From contig NC_086247.1 in assembly GCF_021018805.1 (NCBI RefSeq), positions 144,844,378 to 144,908,377 on the forward strand: 64,000 nt of DNA. The letters run 5' to 3'. The translations under genes and the position numbers were made by a program. Under the pieces are notes generated by a model. It worked only from the letters and a program-made list of their open reading frames with translations, searched no databases and was not told the origin of the DNA. Origin of the DNA: Prinia subflava. Taxonomy: Eukaryota; Chordata; Aves; Passeriformes; Cisticolidae. Positions 49,131-61,849 of the stretch are shown here, in pieces; positions within the stretch are counted from its first letter, which is position 1, and every line of letters begins with the position of its first letter.

Positions 49131-49796
49131 TCAGTCTGGAGGTTCACTCCCAAATCATTAATCTTTATCACATTTTTCACCTCTTTTACACCTCTTTAAG
49201 AAATGGATTCAGATTCAAGCTGCCATTCTTCTGTGGCCTGTGTTAGAAATGGGAGAGGGGGAAGGTGCCTGGATCCTTCTCTTCTCGCATAAAACCTACA
49301 ATATATATTTGACAACACAACTCTATATCTGCATGAAAAGAACAACGTCAAGTCCATGCAGAAACTGTTACCAGGCCTAAGGTTGCTCTTGTGAAACTGA
49401 GCTTGGCCCCTTGGAGTGCAGAAACTCTGACATACTTTTAAAAATTAATACCTTTTGTTTCCACATGACCCTGCTTCATCAGCAGTTAGCTTGTGTTTCT
49501 TTCTGTCCTCTTCATGTAGGATGTGGCCCCAGGGCTTTCCTCACCACCACGTCATTCAAAACCTGCACTGAATATAGAATTATTGGTTGCTTCCTTGTTC
49601 TCACAGTTATCATACCTGAATGCTTCACACACAGTAATGAAATTACCCTGGCCATTCATGGGTTTGTTATACCTATAGGTGGCAGAGGAAAATAGTTGAA
49701 AATGTATCAGCTAATTTCTAAAGAGCATTTCTTTAATAGTCTCTATAATTTTAATCAATCTTTATATGTATGTGAATACAGTTTTACTCTACATCA

Positions 49797-49817
49797 ATTG
49801 CAGCTGTAAGCTGCAAT
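49797..49817. repeat. 8-bp perfect inverted repeat, 5-nt loop
   Basis: ATTGCAGC (49797-49804), loop TGTAA, GCTGCAAT (49810-49817). A compact hairpin just upstream of a MIR-like relic. Confidence 0.6.
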
Positions 49818-49844
49818 AGCTCAGCTCAGTCGCCTTGTATAGAG

Positions 49845-49982
49845 ACCAGAAAATGAGGAACCTCAAATTAATGGTCATCTCTGGGAAATGTGGAGTAATT
49901 TGTCCAACCTCACATAGGAGCTCTGTGTCAGATCCAGAAATGGAATTCACTTCTTCAGTGGCAGCTGCCTTAACCATTAAAT
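49845..49982 (+). mobile_element. MIR-like SINE relic
   Basis: Blocks in MIR order are visible: AATGAGGAACCTCA, 'ggagtaatttgtccaacctc' (equivalent to the 'cttgcccaaggtcac' block), 'acataggagctctgtgtcag', 'atccagaaatggaattcac' and 'gcagctgccttaaccattaa'. The copy is heavily diverged, as expected of this ancient amniote SINE, and runs on the plus strand. Confidence 0.6.
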
Positions 49983-51989
49983 CTTATTTTCTCGTTCTGT
50001 AGTCCCTTGCTGGTTCATTATATACCTTCCAGTTCCTGAAACAAATGAGGCAGAGAGAAATGGAAGCCTCATTCACTAGGTAAACCTGATTCATTCCCCA
50101 AATACCATTTCTCAGAATACCATGCACAGTGCTCACAAAAAGCACTGCAGCTATGCCACGGAAAAGTAGTCTGTAATCACATAATAGAAGATGGTTTCAT
50201 AGCAGATATATTCAAGAGGTCCAAACTATGTTCCATAAGCAGTCTTAATCTGGCATTTCCCACCTCTTGAATACTTGAATTTGAATGGGGTCTTCAGTAA
50301 TTTTTTCCAAGACTTTCAAAAGAAATAGTAAACCAGAATTTCTACTGTGATGAATAATACTGACCTTGAGCTTAGATGATCAGAATTTATATCTTCATTT
50401 TTATAGTAGAGACAACTAGCACCTGAGGTCTTAAAGTAAACATTATTCATAGATGGCTACTTAACTTTTATAAGAATCAATCACTAGAGTAAAAACAAAG
50501 TTCACCTTATTTTCACAAAAAACCCCATAAAGTACTAAATCTCTACCATCAAATACATGCCTAGGGAGGACCTTGGTGTATACATAAAGAACAGACTCAT
50601 CAATTCTAATATGTCTAGGCTCTCTTTCTCTCTTTTTATACCTGTTTGTCCCTTTGTCATGCATGTTCTGCTCCTTATTCCCTGGTTTTTTGCCATCACA
50701 CACTTCAGAACAGACTGTTTTTCTGTGGCTGTGTGTATTTATTTGTTAGCAAATTAAAAGAGGTGGTAAAGAGAAAGAGAGTACAAAGACATTACAAGTA
50801 ATAACCATATTTGGAGACTAGCAAGAGCACTGAATGGAGCTGAAGAGCTTTAAGGTTGTTCAGGACCTTCAGGAGGCTGAAATGTAGAGGAGTGTGAATG
50901 GAATTGGGCAACCAGGTGGGGGATTACTTTTGCCAAAGGGAGCCTAGGTCTCTATTTCTGGACCAGCAAGTCAGAGCTGTTCCTTGGACGCACGTCCCAG
51001 GCTGTGTCAGGGTATTTTGTTCAACTCAGTTCAGCAGTTCCAGGTGAAATCTGCCACAGCCCACTGCAAGCCTGTACTCCCCACAGCACGGGGTTTCCTT
51101 CTGGGCTCTGGCTCTTGGCTTTCTGGGCCATGGGACAAATACATGGACAATTCTTTGCCAGTGGGACAGAGTCTACTGCTGGGTCACATTTCCCTGCGCA
51201 TTTGCTGTTTTTCAGTGAATCATGGCTGGGTGATGAGGCATTCCCTCTTAGACCCAGATTTGTTTGCCATTTCCTTAAGTCCTCTGTGTGCAGTTCTAAT
51301 GCTGCAGTGCAGACGCTAAATGTCAATGAGGAGTCAGGGCCGGGCAGGGATAAATCTCTTACTTTCCTAAAGAAATTTTTGCTTAGGTTTCTCACTCTAC
51401 TTGTTAGGACATTTTTCAGTTTCTGGCTTCTTGGTCGGGAGCCAAAATTTCCTCTCCTGTTATATCCTGGAAGGGTAATCCCCACGGCTTTGGCAGGTAC
51501 CGATAACTTCTGAGGGGCAGTAGCTTTTGCACAGGCATATTGTGACAGGGAGTGTTGCTCTTTAATTCATTCCTATCCCATTTGCCTATCATAATTCAGC
51601 TGTGCAGGACCAGCTCATTTGAAAGAGCCTCTCATTTGTTAGCTATTAGTGCATGTCAGATGGCAAAAGAAGCTATGGCTTGTTTGCATATTGTATATTT
51701 TCCCTCAAACTTACCCAGGTTTCTTCACCTGACTATTGCAGCTGTAGCTCACATGCAAAGAGGATTTCTTTTCCATTTTCTAGTAACTCTTAATAGCCTT
51801 ACTGGCTTTTTTAAACAGTTTCTCCTGATTTGTGCTCAGGGATTAAAGTCACATCGATCTTGATTTCTTCTGTGCTTTCTTTGTAATCCAGTTACATAAT
51901 TTTTAGAAAATTAGCAAAAATTTATTGTAAACTTGAAAACATAGCATAGCTTCAAACCTCTTTTAGGGATTTATTCTGGTCCAATAAGA
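49983..51989. other. No gene supported; GC-richer patch with long chance frames
   Basis: From about 50,960 to 51,500 the sequence is richer in G+C. Frames of 169 (plus, 51,004-51,513), 111 (plus) and 154 codons (minus, 51,021-51,485) overlap one another there. The 169-codon frame has a hydrophobic C-terminal part but no recognisable domain or visible splice context. The remainder is unique AT-rich sequence. Confidence 0.4.
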
Positions 51990-52022
51990 TTTATATTTAT
52001 ATTTATATTTATATTTATATTT

Positions 52023-52116
<94 letters not shown>
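51990..52116 (+). repeat. Compound hexamer microsatellite (TTATAT)6(ACATAT)15
   Basis: TTATAT units run from 51,990 to 52,026 and pass in the same 6-base phase into about 15 perfect ACATAT units (52,027-52,116). The second part alternates strictly purine-pyrimidine for 90 bases, a pattern permissive for Z-DNA or cruciform structure. The in-phase change suggests one hexamer array in which a variant unit expanded. Confidence 0.95.
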
Positions 52117-53030
52117 TATTTCACTTTAGGATATATACTATAAAATTCCTGGTGAATCATGAGGAAAATGAATGGTTTGCATAGAAATTAATTCTGTCCC
52201 CCAGAGACGTAGTTTACACGGATATGAGAATAAGCTGCTGGCACAGCCCCCAGCACTTGTGTCCACTCAAGTCCTATTTTGAAGATGCTGTGAAAAGAGG
52301 AAGATGATGTTCTGATTGATTTTGCAGGAATAAAATTAGTCTTATGTAGGAGTAGAGGTTATCCTTTTGAGTCCACAGATTGCAAAAAAGAAAAGAAAAA
52401 AGCAATTTTTTCTATACATGTATATAAATGAGTAAATATAGAGTCAAAGTTTTGCCTGTTTTTTATTTGTATTTAAATGAAAACTATTGCTATGATTCTG
52501 CACAGGGTGATGCAAGCTAACTTGTTTAGAAATTATTTAAATTATTTCTAAAGATATTTAATTGCATTTTGATTTCAAGAGACTATAAAGTACGAGACAT
52601 GGGACAGCATCTGGGCAGACAGGTCATGGGGCCGTGTTGTCATTAGATCTCCATGAGCCCATGCAGGTGATAACACCCAGCCTATTCCCTCAGGATCAGA
52701 ATCTGGCCCTGAAAGGTCAATCACATAAATCACATTCATCAGCTTCAAAATAATGAGTCTTCCCCCGTTTTTAATATTCTACCTTTGGCTTGCTGCTATC
52801 CATGCAAAACCTTTCCAACTTCACAGTATTGGTCACCTCAGAGCCTGATTCTTGCACAGATTTTGTGTGTGTTTACCATGTTATTATTTATAAAGCCTGT
52901 AACCCTTCCCGTTGGATGATTGCAGGTTCCAGTCCTTGGCTCTCTGGTGGTTTGGTTGCTTTAGTCTGTCAGCATGTTCAAAACTGTGGGGAGCACGCTG
53001 TCGTGCAGGAGGTATCTTGCTCAAGGCCAA

Positions 53031-53052
53031 ATGCAAATGTCCTGGTTTGCAT
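53031..53052. promoter_or_regulatory. Inverted pair of octamer sites
   Basis: ATGCAAA (53031-53037, part of a perfect ATGCAAAT) and TTTGCAT (53046-53052, within GTTTGCAT) are inverted and separated by 8 bases. It is a possible POU-dimer site. Short open frames cross the region without recognisable homology. Confidence 0.3.
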
Positions 53053-53467
53053 ACGGTCCCAGAGGTTTTAATTGCTGGAGCAAGGCCTCACACTTAATAA
53101 ACAAGTATTGGGGAAGCTCACATCTGGAGCAGCTAGTTGTGTTCCTCTTTGTGGGGGAAGAAAGAAACAAACAAGCCCAATAAATATCCCCAAACTTAAA
53201 TTAAAAGCAGTATTTTATTTTCAAACCTTGGAATAATTCCTTTGATTGGTTGGAGCTATATTCCTATTTACTGAGTCCCAAAAGTAATCACAGTTTATTT
53301 CTGTTGTGTGTCATGTCTTGAAAGCTTAAAAAACTGTGGGAAACAATTCTTGTGGATCAAGTTTTTGAATCAATTCACTATTTATAGTGAGGGTGAGAGT
53401 AAGGAATGGTTTAGTAAAATTAGTGGTATGCTGAGCTGTCCAGAGCTTTTTGCAAATCCAGGCTTGA

Positions 53468-53482
53468 TGCCACCACCACCAC
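53468..53482 (+). repeat. Short (CCA)n
   Basis: Four CCA units. Minor simple repeat. Confidence 0.8.
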
Positions 53483-53530
53483 TCTTCTTGAGTTTTCAAG
53501 TGTCAAGAGACTAAGGATGGAAACATTTCT

Positions 53531-53652
53531 TGCAGGTGGAGATACTGAGCTGTTAGCTCAAGGTTATGTGATTCCACCTGGGGCATGGCAGGAAAGGAGA
53601 CTCCTGAGAGCTTCTGAATATGGGTCCATGTTTTAACCATCACAGCTCCTTG
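53531..53652 (+). mobile_element. Probable MIR-like SINE relic
   Basis: The order 'gagatactgagctgttagc', 'tcaaggttatgtgattccac', 'ggcatggcaggaaaggagac', 'tgggtccatgttttaaccat' parallels the MIR body and its 'ttaaccact' end. Divergence is high, so the call is tentative. Confidence 0.45.
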
Positions 53653-53691
53653 ATATAATATCATATAATACATCACAATATCTGATGTATT
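53651..53691. repeat. AT-rich double inverted repeat
   Basis: TGATATAATATCA (53651-53663) has 6-bp arms around one base. Next to it AATACATCA (53667-53675) and TGATGTATT (53683-53691) form a 9-bp perfect inverted repeat with a 7-base spacer. Confidence 0.55.
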
Positions 53692-53699
53692 TTGTGCTG

Positions 53700-56600
53700 C
53701 AATCAAAATTAAAGATTAATTGCTTATTTAGAGACTGTTTCCTACAATGACAAACTGGATGAAATCAAAGAGGAGACATGCAAAAATTCTTAATCCAAGT
53801 CTTGTGTTTGAGTAACTCTTTATTCAAGTCATGATGATTTATGAAAATTAATCAGAAAGCTAATGATAATGATTATTTTTATTTGAGATGAAAAGCCAGA
53901 AGTAAATTTTGAGTGTTGCTTAGATGTCGTGTTCTCTTTATAGCCCTGGAAATTTCTTACCAATTAAAGGCAAGCCCAGAAGTGCACAGAGAAGCAAGAC
54001 CTTCATTCTCAGCGTTCCATTAGGTTGTTAATTAACCATAATGTTTATGACTTTCCAAAGCAAGTTGCTGGAACAGGCTTAGAGTAATATTCATGTTCTT
54101 TTGCATCCTGGCAATTTATAAACTGCAGCTCACTTTAAGGTATATCAAAGTGTAGGACTTAACAGAAGAATGTAACAAATATGACTTAGAGAAAAATTCA
54201 GATTATAATGCACGTATTTCTTCCATTAAGTATAATGTGCCAAATGAACATTTCTGCTTGCAACTTACTGGAAAAGTACAAGTTTCTGATTAAATCTAGT
54301 CAGGGACAGCTTCAGCTACTTGCTGGAATTTATGAGATTATTTTCTTTTTTCCCCCTCTTCTAGCTCTGCATTTTTGGGGTGTGTAATTTTTTATTTCTT
54401 TTGTGACCTCTCTATATTTCTTAAAATACCGCTTTTTCTAGTTGAAGAAATATATGTAGGGGGGGAGGGAGAGTGTGTGACAGTTTTTATGACAAGCAAA
54501 GCACTTCTTATGCCTGATGTGATATATTTTAAATTTGAAAAGTAAGTTTATTTGTTAAAATATTGTAGTGGAATACATTTCTTATTTGGACAGATGACTC
54601 AAAAATGCTAACTTTTAATCACTGTTAAAAAAACTGGTTTAATTTTTTGCAGTGTAAGGCCTGGAAAAAAACCTTATAGCTCAAATTTTATTTAATAAAT
54701 AAAGCAAGAGCTCCTGGAACAGCTCTGTAGCTATTTTTGGTGATGTTTAGTGAAAGGGTGACAGCACTGACCTTTAGAGTGTTTGTCGAGTACGAGTGAA
54801 GTACCCAAACCATTCACTCTGGTGATGTAAAGCTGCCAAGAATATAACCTATGAGAATCAGTGCAAGAACAGTAATAATTCTTTATAGACCTAAGGTTTT
54901 GTTCTAGCATTTTTAATACTGTGTGTGTTTATCCTTTCTGTTCCAATCACATGTCCACTGATGGTCGAGTTCATGTGTGAGCTGCATTGTAGCATGCCAA
55001 AATAAAAGCTGAACTGCATGACAGTACACTAATCTACATCATGGAGTTGGGCTCATGTAATTTAAATTATGGCCAGAGGTAATAAAAATTCCTATTTCTG
55101 GTTTATAAGGGAACAACATGAACCCTAACAGCTGTAGAACAGTTCACAAGAGACAATTTACCCACAGATGTGCTGAGGCTGGTTTATAATGTATGATGAG
55201 CTGTCACAGGCTGGACTTCTCATTTTTAGATTGCCCTATTTCTTTTACCGATAAAGTTAATAGTAGAATTGGACTGCCACTATTCCAGAAAGGACTAATA
55301 AATGTGGTAGGCAACAATCTGAAAGTATATGGGTGAAAAGTATACATCTTGAGAAAAAAATTAACCTATCAACATTGAGATTGAATGCAATTACGTATTT
55401 TCACACTCTGCAGTAAGTACTGCTAGCACTGAAAGGAATTTTAGTGAAAGGGGAAAATTGTACAATATGACAACCTTAAGAGAGATTGTCTTTATATTTG
55501 AAGAAAGATCTAGTTGAGGTCCATCTGAAGACAGTGGTTAAAACTTCTGTTTTAAGTAATTAAACAGTTGTCATTAAACAGTAATTAAAATGTTAGATTC
55601 AGAGAAAAGGGGTTAACTGTAAATCCATTTGTTTGAATAAAACATGCACCTGCAGCAGATGTCTGAATGGCAAAAGAAATATTTTCAAGAGAGAATGAAG
55701 AAGCAAATATTTTAATTTCTTAAGGAAATAAGGCTCAGCATTCCTCTTCACTATAGATTTAACAAAGTGCAAAGTGCATTGGAAATAAATTAAGAATTTA
55801 ACAGGAAATAAATGGGAAACATGATACAAAATAATTAAGCATATATTTGGGGCATGGAAGATCAAACTGTTTAAACTGAGCTTTATGTTTGAGTAACTGA
55901 GGTGAAAATTTTATTTTTTTTCCTCTGATTGGCTAAACTTTAGCATGTGGCTCTAATCTCATCCAAACTATTGTGCTTCAGGAGGTGTGTCCTGAAACCC
56001 CAAGGGATGTTGTCCCTGTGGGGACTCACGGCAGTAGAATATTTACCCAGGGTGGAAATGCATCCTTTGGGCAGGAGTGCCCAAAAACCAGGCTGACCAA
56101 GATCTTTGGTCACCAAGTGGGAAAGCTGGAAATCAGAACTTTGTAGGAGCAGGAGGGTCTTTGCCAACCACAACTGGATTCTGGCCAGGGGGACATCATC
56201 TTCTGAGTCACTGGTATCATTCCCTGTATCTTATCAATCTGCAGAGCATCATGGCAAAACTTGGCTTGATCTAACCACAATTTGCAACTGTGAGGAATGA
56301 AGCCACGACTGCAGTTAGGCAGGGACAAGTGTCTGCACCCATGAGCACAAAAAAGAAAAGATGTCCAAGTTGTCCTGCTGCAGCTTCAGCAAATATCCAT
56401 ACACAATGTGAGGGTGTCACTACCGAAAATCCAGCGATATTTTATGCAAGGTTGCCAGCCAGTGAACACTGGCCTCTGAAATATCCTTCAAGAAAAGGTG
56501 TTGTCCCTTGTGAAGGAGAACTAACAAGCAGAAAAAGAATAAAGCCATGAAGGTAGTAGTGACAGATCGGAGGGGGGTGAATGAATCTTAAGCACTGTAC

Positions 56601-58990
56601 ATATTTCTTTTCCACCAAGGGATTCTTATGGCATAACAGTATTTTTCATCTCTAATCACTGGTGCTGCGTGTCAGTATCTCTTATTCCTTTCCCAATTTG
56701 AGTGACACCGTGTGATATGTCTAATGACAACTAGAACAAATTTCAGTAATGAGGTCACCTTGGGCCTGTATTACTGTCTGACTGCTGTTTTCCATAGAAA
56801 TTATTTTTGAAAGCAGACCACATGCTCTGCATAACTTCCTCTGTTTTACTGCAAGTGACGAAAAGGAGATATGCTAAAACTTGCAAGGTGCAGATGGTTT
56901 GCATTGATCTCTTCCTGATTTTGAGCTGTAAATTGATATGTAATGGGAAAGCTGCCACTTTGGTCCCTTGGAAAAAGAAAAAAAATGTTTATGGGTTTGG
57001 TTGAATTGTTTAGCTGTTCTTTATAAATGTAAAAACATGGAGATTCTAACTGACAATAGGCAAACACATGCCAGCAAGGAAATAATAAGTTATCATCGAA
57101 AGATGAGGCCAAATGAAAATCTTTGCCTCCAGCTCAAGTTGAGCTGAGATTTTGGAAAACAGTGCAGGAAGTTCGAAGTTCTTTAGCTCTAGTGAATTCC
57201 ACTGTTTGTTACAATACATACGAAGTTTATTTAAAAAAAAAATGGAAAGTATTTTTGCTTTTGGTGTGTCACAGAAAACTGGTTGTGAATTTTGTTCAGT
57301 GTTTCCAAGACAGGAAAGAACTAGTATCAGATCTACAGTCACTGTGGTGCTCTCAGGACATCTTTTAGTTGTCCACCATGCAGAAATAAATCAGGAACAC
57401 TGATCAGGACAGCAGGACAGCAATATCATCTAATATAAATTGGATTCATTCCTGAGACTATGAGGGATTTGAATTACAGTGATGTAAGAGATGAGAATAC
57501 ATCCATGGGGTATCCATTAGTTTTCATCCTTTAAATATTGGTTAAGTAGCTTTATTCATTCTAAGAACAGGATTTCTGTGGCACATCTTACAAAGATACC
57601 AAACTTTAAGATTTTGAACCAGATTCACAGGCATGTAGGCAATCATGAGTGGGTCAAAATATAGAATCATTGCTCCAAAACAACACTTTTTATGATGGAA
57701 AGTCCTGTGAAGAGAGAATGTATATTTAGAAATAGAGTACTTTGGTGAGTGCTTAGAGTTCAGTACAAAAGAACAAATTCAGCTCTCCTTTTGGCTTTGA
57801 CAGCAGTTCCCTGATACTGTATTTTCCTCCAAAAGTAGTGATAAATATCAAATTCATGTCTTTTGAAACACCACTGTTCTCTCATAATTAAACAATGCTG
57901 TAGCAACCAATTATGCAATGCTTGTGTAAAACTAGCCATTCATCTTAAAATTTTTCACCATTTCTCATTAATTGACTGATCATTCTTTTATTAGTTAATG
58001 GATTTCATTAGGTATTTGTGGCCATTTCAAATTCACAATACACTTACCAAGCTACATAAAGGTGATCACTAGGCTAAGAATCAAATTATAACTAAATCAA
58101 TAAATTGATCACAGAGAACATTTCTAAATTAGCTCAATTAAGGTATTTTTTTTCCTAGTACATGGTCTTATAAAAATCCATGCAAAGATTACACTGACTG
58201 CTCGGTGACTCCCACTGAGACACATAAAATATTCCCTAGATTGAAAGCTCTTCCCTTACAAGTAGTTCTGAGAGTTTTGCTGGCTCCTTGCAATACTCGT
58301 GCTCATTGAGGATAATTGGTCCTGATTCTGGTCTCTGATTTATAGTTAGCCAGAAAGTTAAATTAATTGAAATCAGTGGAGCTATAACAGTATGAGATGT
58401 TCTGATCTCATATTAAATGCTATGAAGGTAAAATTAAGTTCAGTGTTTTCTCATCTGTAATTCCATTAATTCAGGAAATCAGTGTCCTTTGAAATTTATT
58501 ACTGTTTTTACTAGTAATAAGACATTGAAGAGAAAATAGCTGCCTTTTTTTACGTGCCATATATTGTCACTGGACTCTTTCATTTTCTGTTTTCTGATTC
58601 TTGTATTTTAATGTCAATTACTGCTTTGGTTTGGAAAGAACTATCAGATTTGCTAACACAGAACCTTGCCTAGTATAATCAGACCATGTCCTAATGACAA
58701 GTGGTGCAGTCCTAGATTTCACTTGAACTATTAAATATACTTTTCCCATGGAATGGCTCCCCAGTATTTGCTGTAAATCTTCTGCCTCAGTCATTGTATT
58801 TAATTTATGCAGACTGTACCTCAGAGCTGAGTTAAAAACTGAAAAGCAAAATTAAAATATATTAAACCTCTTCTCTTGGATGATGGCCTGTAACCTCCAG
58901 GGAGTTGATTTGTGTAGGTAGCTAAGGCATACTGCTGGTGACATCATCTTCTTCACACACTTGAGTGTCATTTTCCTTTATTTTCCCTTA
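53700..58990. other. Gene-free AT-rich stretch, conserved-element-like texture
   Basis: Open frames stay below 100 codons. Segments at 53,850-54,300 (including GTTAATTAAC at 54,027-54,036) and 57,850-58,170 (many TAAT/ATTA cores, and ATTATGCAAT, a C/EBP-type site, at 57,910-57,919) look like noncoding conserved elements. Conservation cannot be tested here. No repeat family is recognised. Confidence 0.4.
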
Positions 58991-58995
58991 TTCTT

Positions 58996-59013
58996 TTTTT
59001 TTTTTTTTTTTAA
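58996..59013 (+). repeat. Poly-T run
   Basis: A pure T run of about 18 bases. Simple repeat. Confidence 0.85.
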
Positions 59014-61849
59014 TCTATAGGCTGTGCAGAAGTTTTGCTAACTCTCAAATATTTTGTCTTGGTATCTGCTCTCAGACATAACTCCAGTGTTTACCAAGTG
59101 CATCTGTCAGGTTTATTTTTGTAGCTTGTGATTTGACCATTTTACTCTTCTCTTAAGTATCTGTACAGACTTCCTTTGTTTCATTACACAGTTATAATTC
59201 TTGATCTCGTCTTTCCTGTTTACCTGACTGTATTTTTTTCTCTATGTCATGTTGTATCCCTTACAACTTTCCTGACAATGGTTCTTACTATTTTTACTTT
59301 TGTAATCTTCCAAGAATTTTAGTCTTGCTTTTGTAAAGCTAAATGTCTGAAATCAAGCTCCCAAATCCATATTTAGATCCTCATGTTAAAAAATCCTTCT
59401 CTTTTGAGGAACTGTGTACTTATGATGCCCAAGGAAATCAATATTACACAAGACAAGTGAACAATTTTCTCTTGCTTCCTGTGAACTAGAAGTAAAATCA
59501 TTCATTGTGGTAAAATTTACTTGCTTAAGAATTAATTTGCCACATAATGCTAGATTAAAAATAGCTGATAATATGTGTTGTAACCAGTGACTTGAATGCA
59601 GCAGTCTCAGAATCCCAAGCAGTAGATGACATCTAATCCACATAATGATGGTGTAATCATTCTTTCCAGTGTCTAGTTAGTGTGAGAAAGAGTTGGTGCC
59701 AGCTAAGATATTTCAGCTAAACTTATGTTTTGAGCTACAACACGATCCTTTTTCCAGATATCTCAGAACCCACCCTACAGCTATTAAATAGTTACGTGTT
59801 TGGTCACAGGGTAGTGCAATGGCCAAAAGGAGGCCCATGGCCAGGGGTAAAGGAGATTAAGTAGTGCCTCAAGGCTAAAGTTGAGTTGTTGGCAATGTTT
59901 TTTTAGTACTGTTGGAAGCAGCTGTACTTACAAGTGCAGAAGGATTAGGGTTCTTAGAATTTGCAAGAGTATTATTGTTTGAAAAGAGGTTTGGTGGACA
60001 AGAGGCAATCAGTAGTCAGTTTGAGCCAAAACCAGAACATAGATGTTTAAATGCTGAGGGATACTGGCTGGGGATTTGGTAAAGTCATTAACTAAAAAAA
60101 AAACCCAGTGAAGTATTCACAGCACAACAAAATAAAACAGGAAAGGAAGATTTTATTAACTGTAGAAAATAAAGATGGAAATCTTTACTTTGTGAAGAAA
60201 TCTCTGTTTTTCTGGTACAGTGAGGGAGATCAGAACAGTGGCAAATGTTGTCTGTTTTAACATTATAATCATGATGGAAGTGAAAGAGTTGGGGCCCCAG
60301 GAGGTCCACGTTAGTGCTGAATAGTCATGTTAAAAATCAGAAAGCTCAGAACATTGCTGATTCACTAAATCCTCAAAGTTGTCTTCCCTTAGTAAAGTTA
60401 GTGTTGCACAGCTAAAGTACTGAGGAGTGATTCTCTTATATTCCTCTAATCAGCGAATACATACAACCAAGGAACATATGTGAGGTAATTATCTCTGGTT
60501 CTTCTTCCAAGGCTGTGAAAAAATACCTCTTTATCATATATATGTTTAGAAAGAAAGCAGGCAAACATAGATCCCTGTATTGGAACACAATTCTTATTTC
60601 TAAAAGCTAATGAAAATTCATCTTCATTAGGCCATTCTCAGAAAGAAAATTATACAATACATTTGTTGAATTTTTTCTCTTCAATACTAAAGACAAGAGT
60701 GATTAAAAACGAATCTGAACTAGAGGGAACAAACAAGACAATCTCGTTTCATCCCTTAGTAAGAAATAATGTTATGGATGTTTTGAATGGCCACGAAGTT
60801 TAAGAAATTATATAAATATCAAGAGGAATTACAAACACTAACCTATAATACTATACTGTAGTCTTAATAATCTTAAAACACATTTATCGCTCTTAGGCTC
60901 AACAGAAACAGGGGGTTTACTTGCTGCTGTGTTCACAGGGGATTATGTTCTTAAATGACTGAATAATCTTTATTTGAAATTCAGGAATGGTTTGAACTCC
61001 TTTTATTTTTCAGTGTGGTTCAGAACACTTCTTGAGTGTCTGACTGTTCCTGAATGCAGGGAATAACTGAGGCTACAATATCTGAACCAACAGCACCCAT
61101 GGTGTATTTTGTTGGTTGTTTTACAATTCACTAATCAACAGTGAAAGTCTAAGCTCCTTAGCACACTGATCAGGAGCAGGGTCTGCATGACATGTCCACA
61201 TCTCATATCCTTCAAACCTAGAAAGGAATGGTCAGGGAGATCTAATTATAAATGTGTCATTCTGTATTTACTTTAAAAGAAAAGCTCATTGAAGGACTCT
61301 TAATGTAGATGACAAGTGAACAAACTGAAATGTACCCCAAGCTGATTGCTACCAGAGAGATTACAGGATTAAAGGAGCTGTGTTGCTTTTCTCATTGTCT
61401 CATAGAGAAATATTCTTTAAAAAAATCCACCGTCTATTTCTTCAGCCTTTCACAATGTATTTCTAATCATAGAAAGGTATTTAATATTTAAGAGAAGCAT
61501 TATAGTTTCAGTTAATGAACACAGATAATGCAAATCTTCCTCCTTCCCTTATTTTGCTATTGTTATATTGCTAGCATTATTCTTCTCAAGGGAAGCAAAA
61601 CTAGACACAAATGCAGGGTACACATTCTCATATGTGGTGCATCTCCTCTGAATAGTTCAGTCTGGTGGGAGAAAGTAATTTTTGTCCAGTTACTCTGCAG
61701 TGGAGCTCTCTTTATTTTCTCAGTGCAGGTCCTGGCTTTATCCCACTGGGAGAAGTCTGATTTTTCTTTTTCCATCCGTGTAAAAAGTCTAAAAAATTTT
61801 TCCTCATTTTCCCCTCTGATCTAACCCTTACACAAATATTGTGTTTCAT
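59014..61849. other. No recognisable feature
   Basis: AT-rich unique sequence with open frames below about 100 codons and one octamer at 61,528-61,535. No gene or repeat family identified. Confidence 0.5.

Noticed and set aside
51004..51513. 169-codon plus-strand open frame
   Set aside because: It overlaps a 154-codon minus-strand frame and a 111-codon plus frame in a GC-richer patch, shows no recognisable domain, and has no visible exon context; low stop density explains it.
56264..56277. 14-base match GCTTGATCTAACCA to the 5' part of miR-218
   Set aside because: The flanking bases do not match the microRNA and no complementary arm is visible, so no precursor hairpin is supported.
56290..56550. 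86-codon frame with a CPSCP motif as a small zinc-binding protein
   Set aside because: A single CxxC without partner cysteines or histidines at useful spacing; another open frame overlaps its start, and there is no promoter or splice evidence.
61080..61230. Possible L2/MIR-type scrap containing 'aagctccttagcacactgat'
   Set aside because: Resemblance to the common 'aagctccttgagggcaggg' tail is partial and interrupted; not enough to call.
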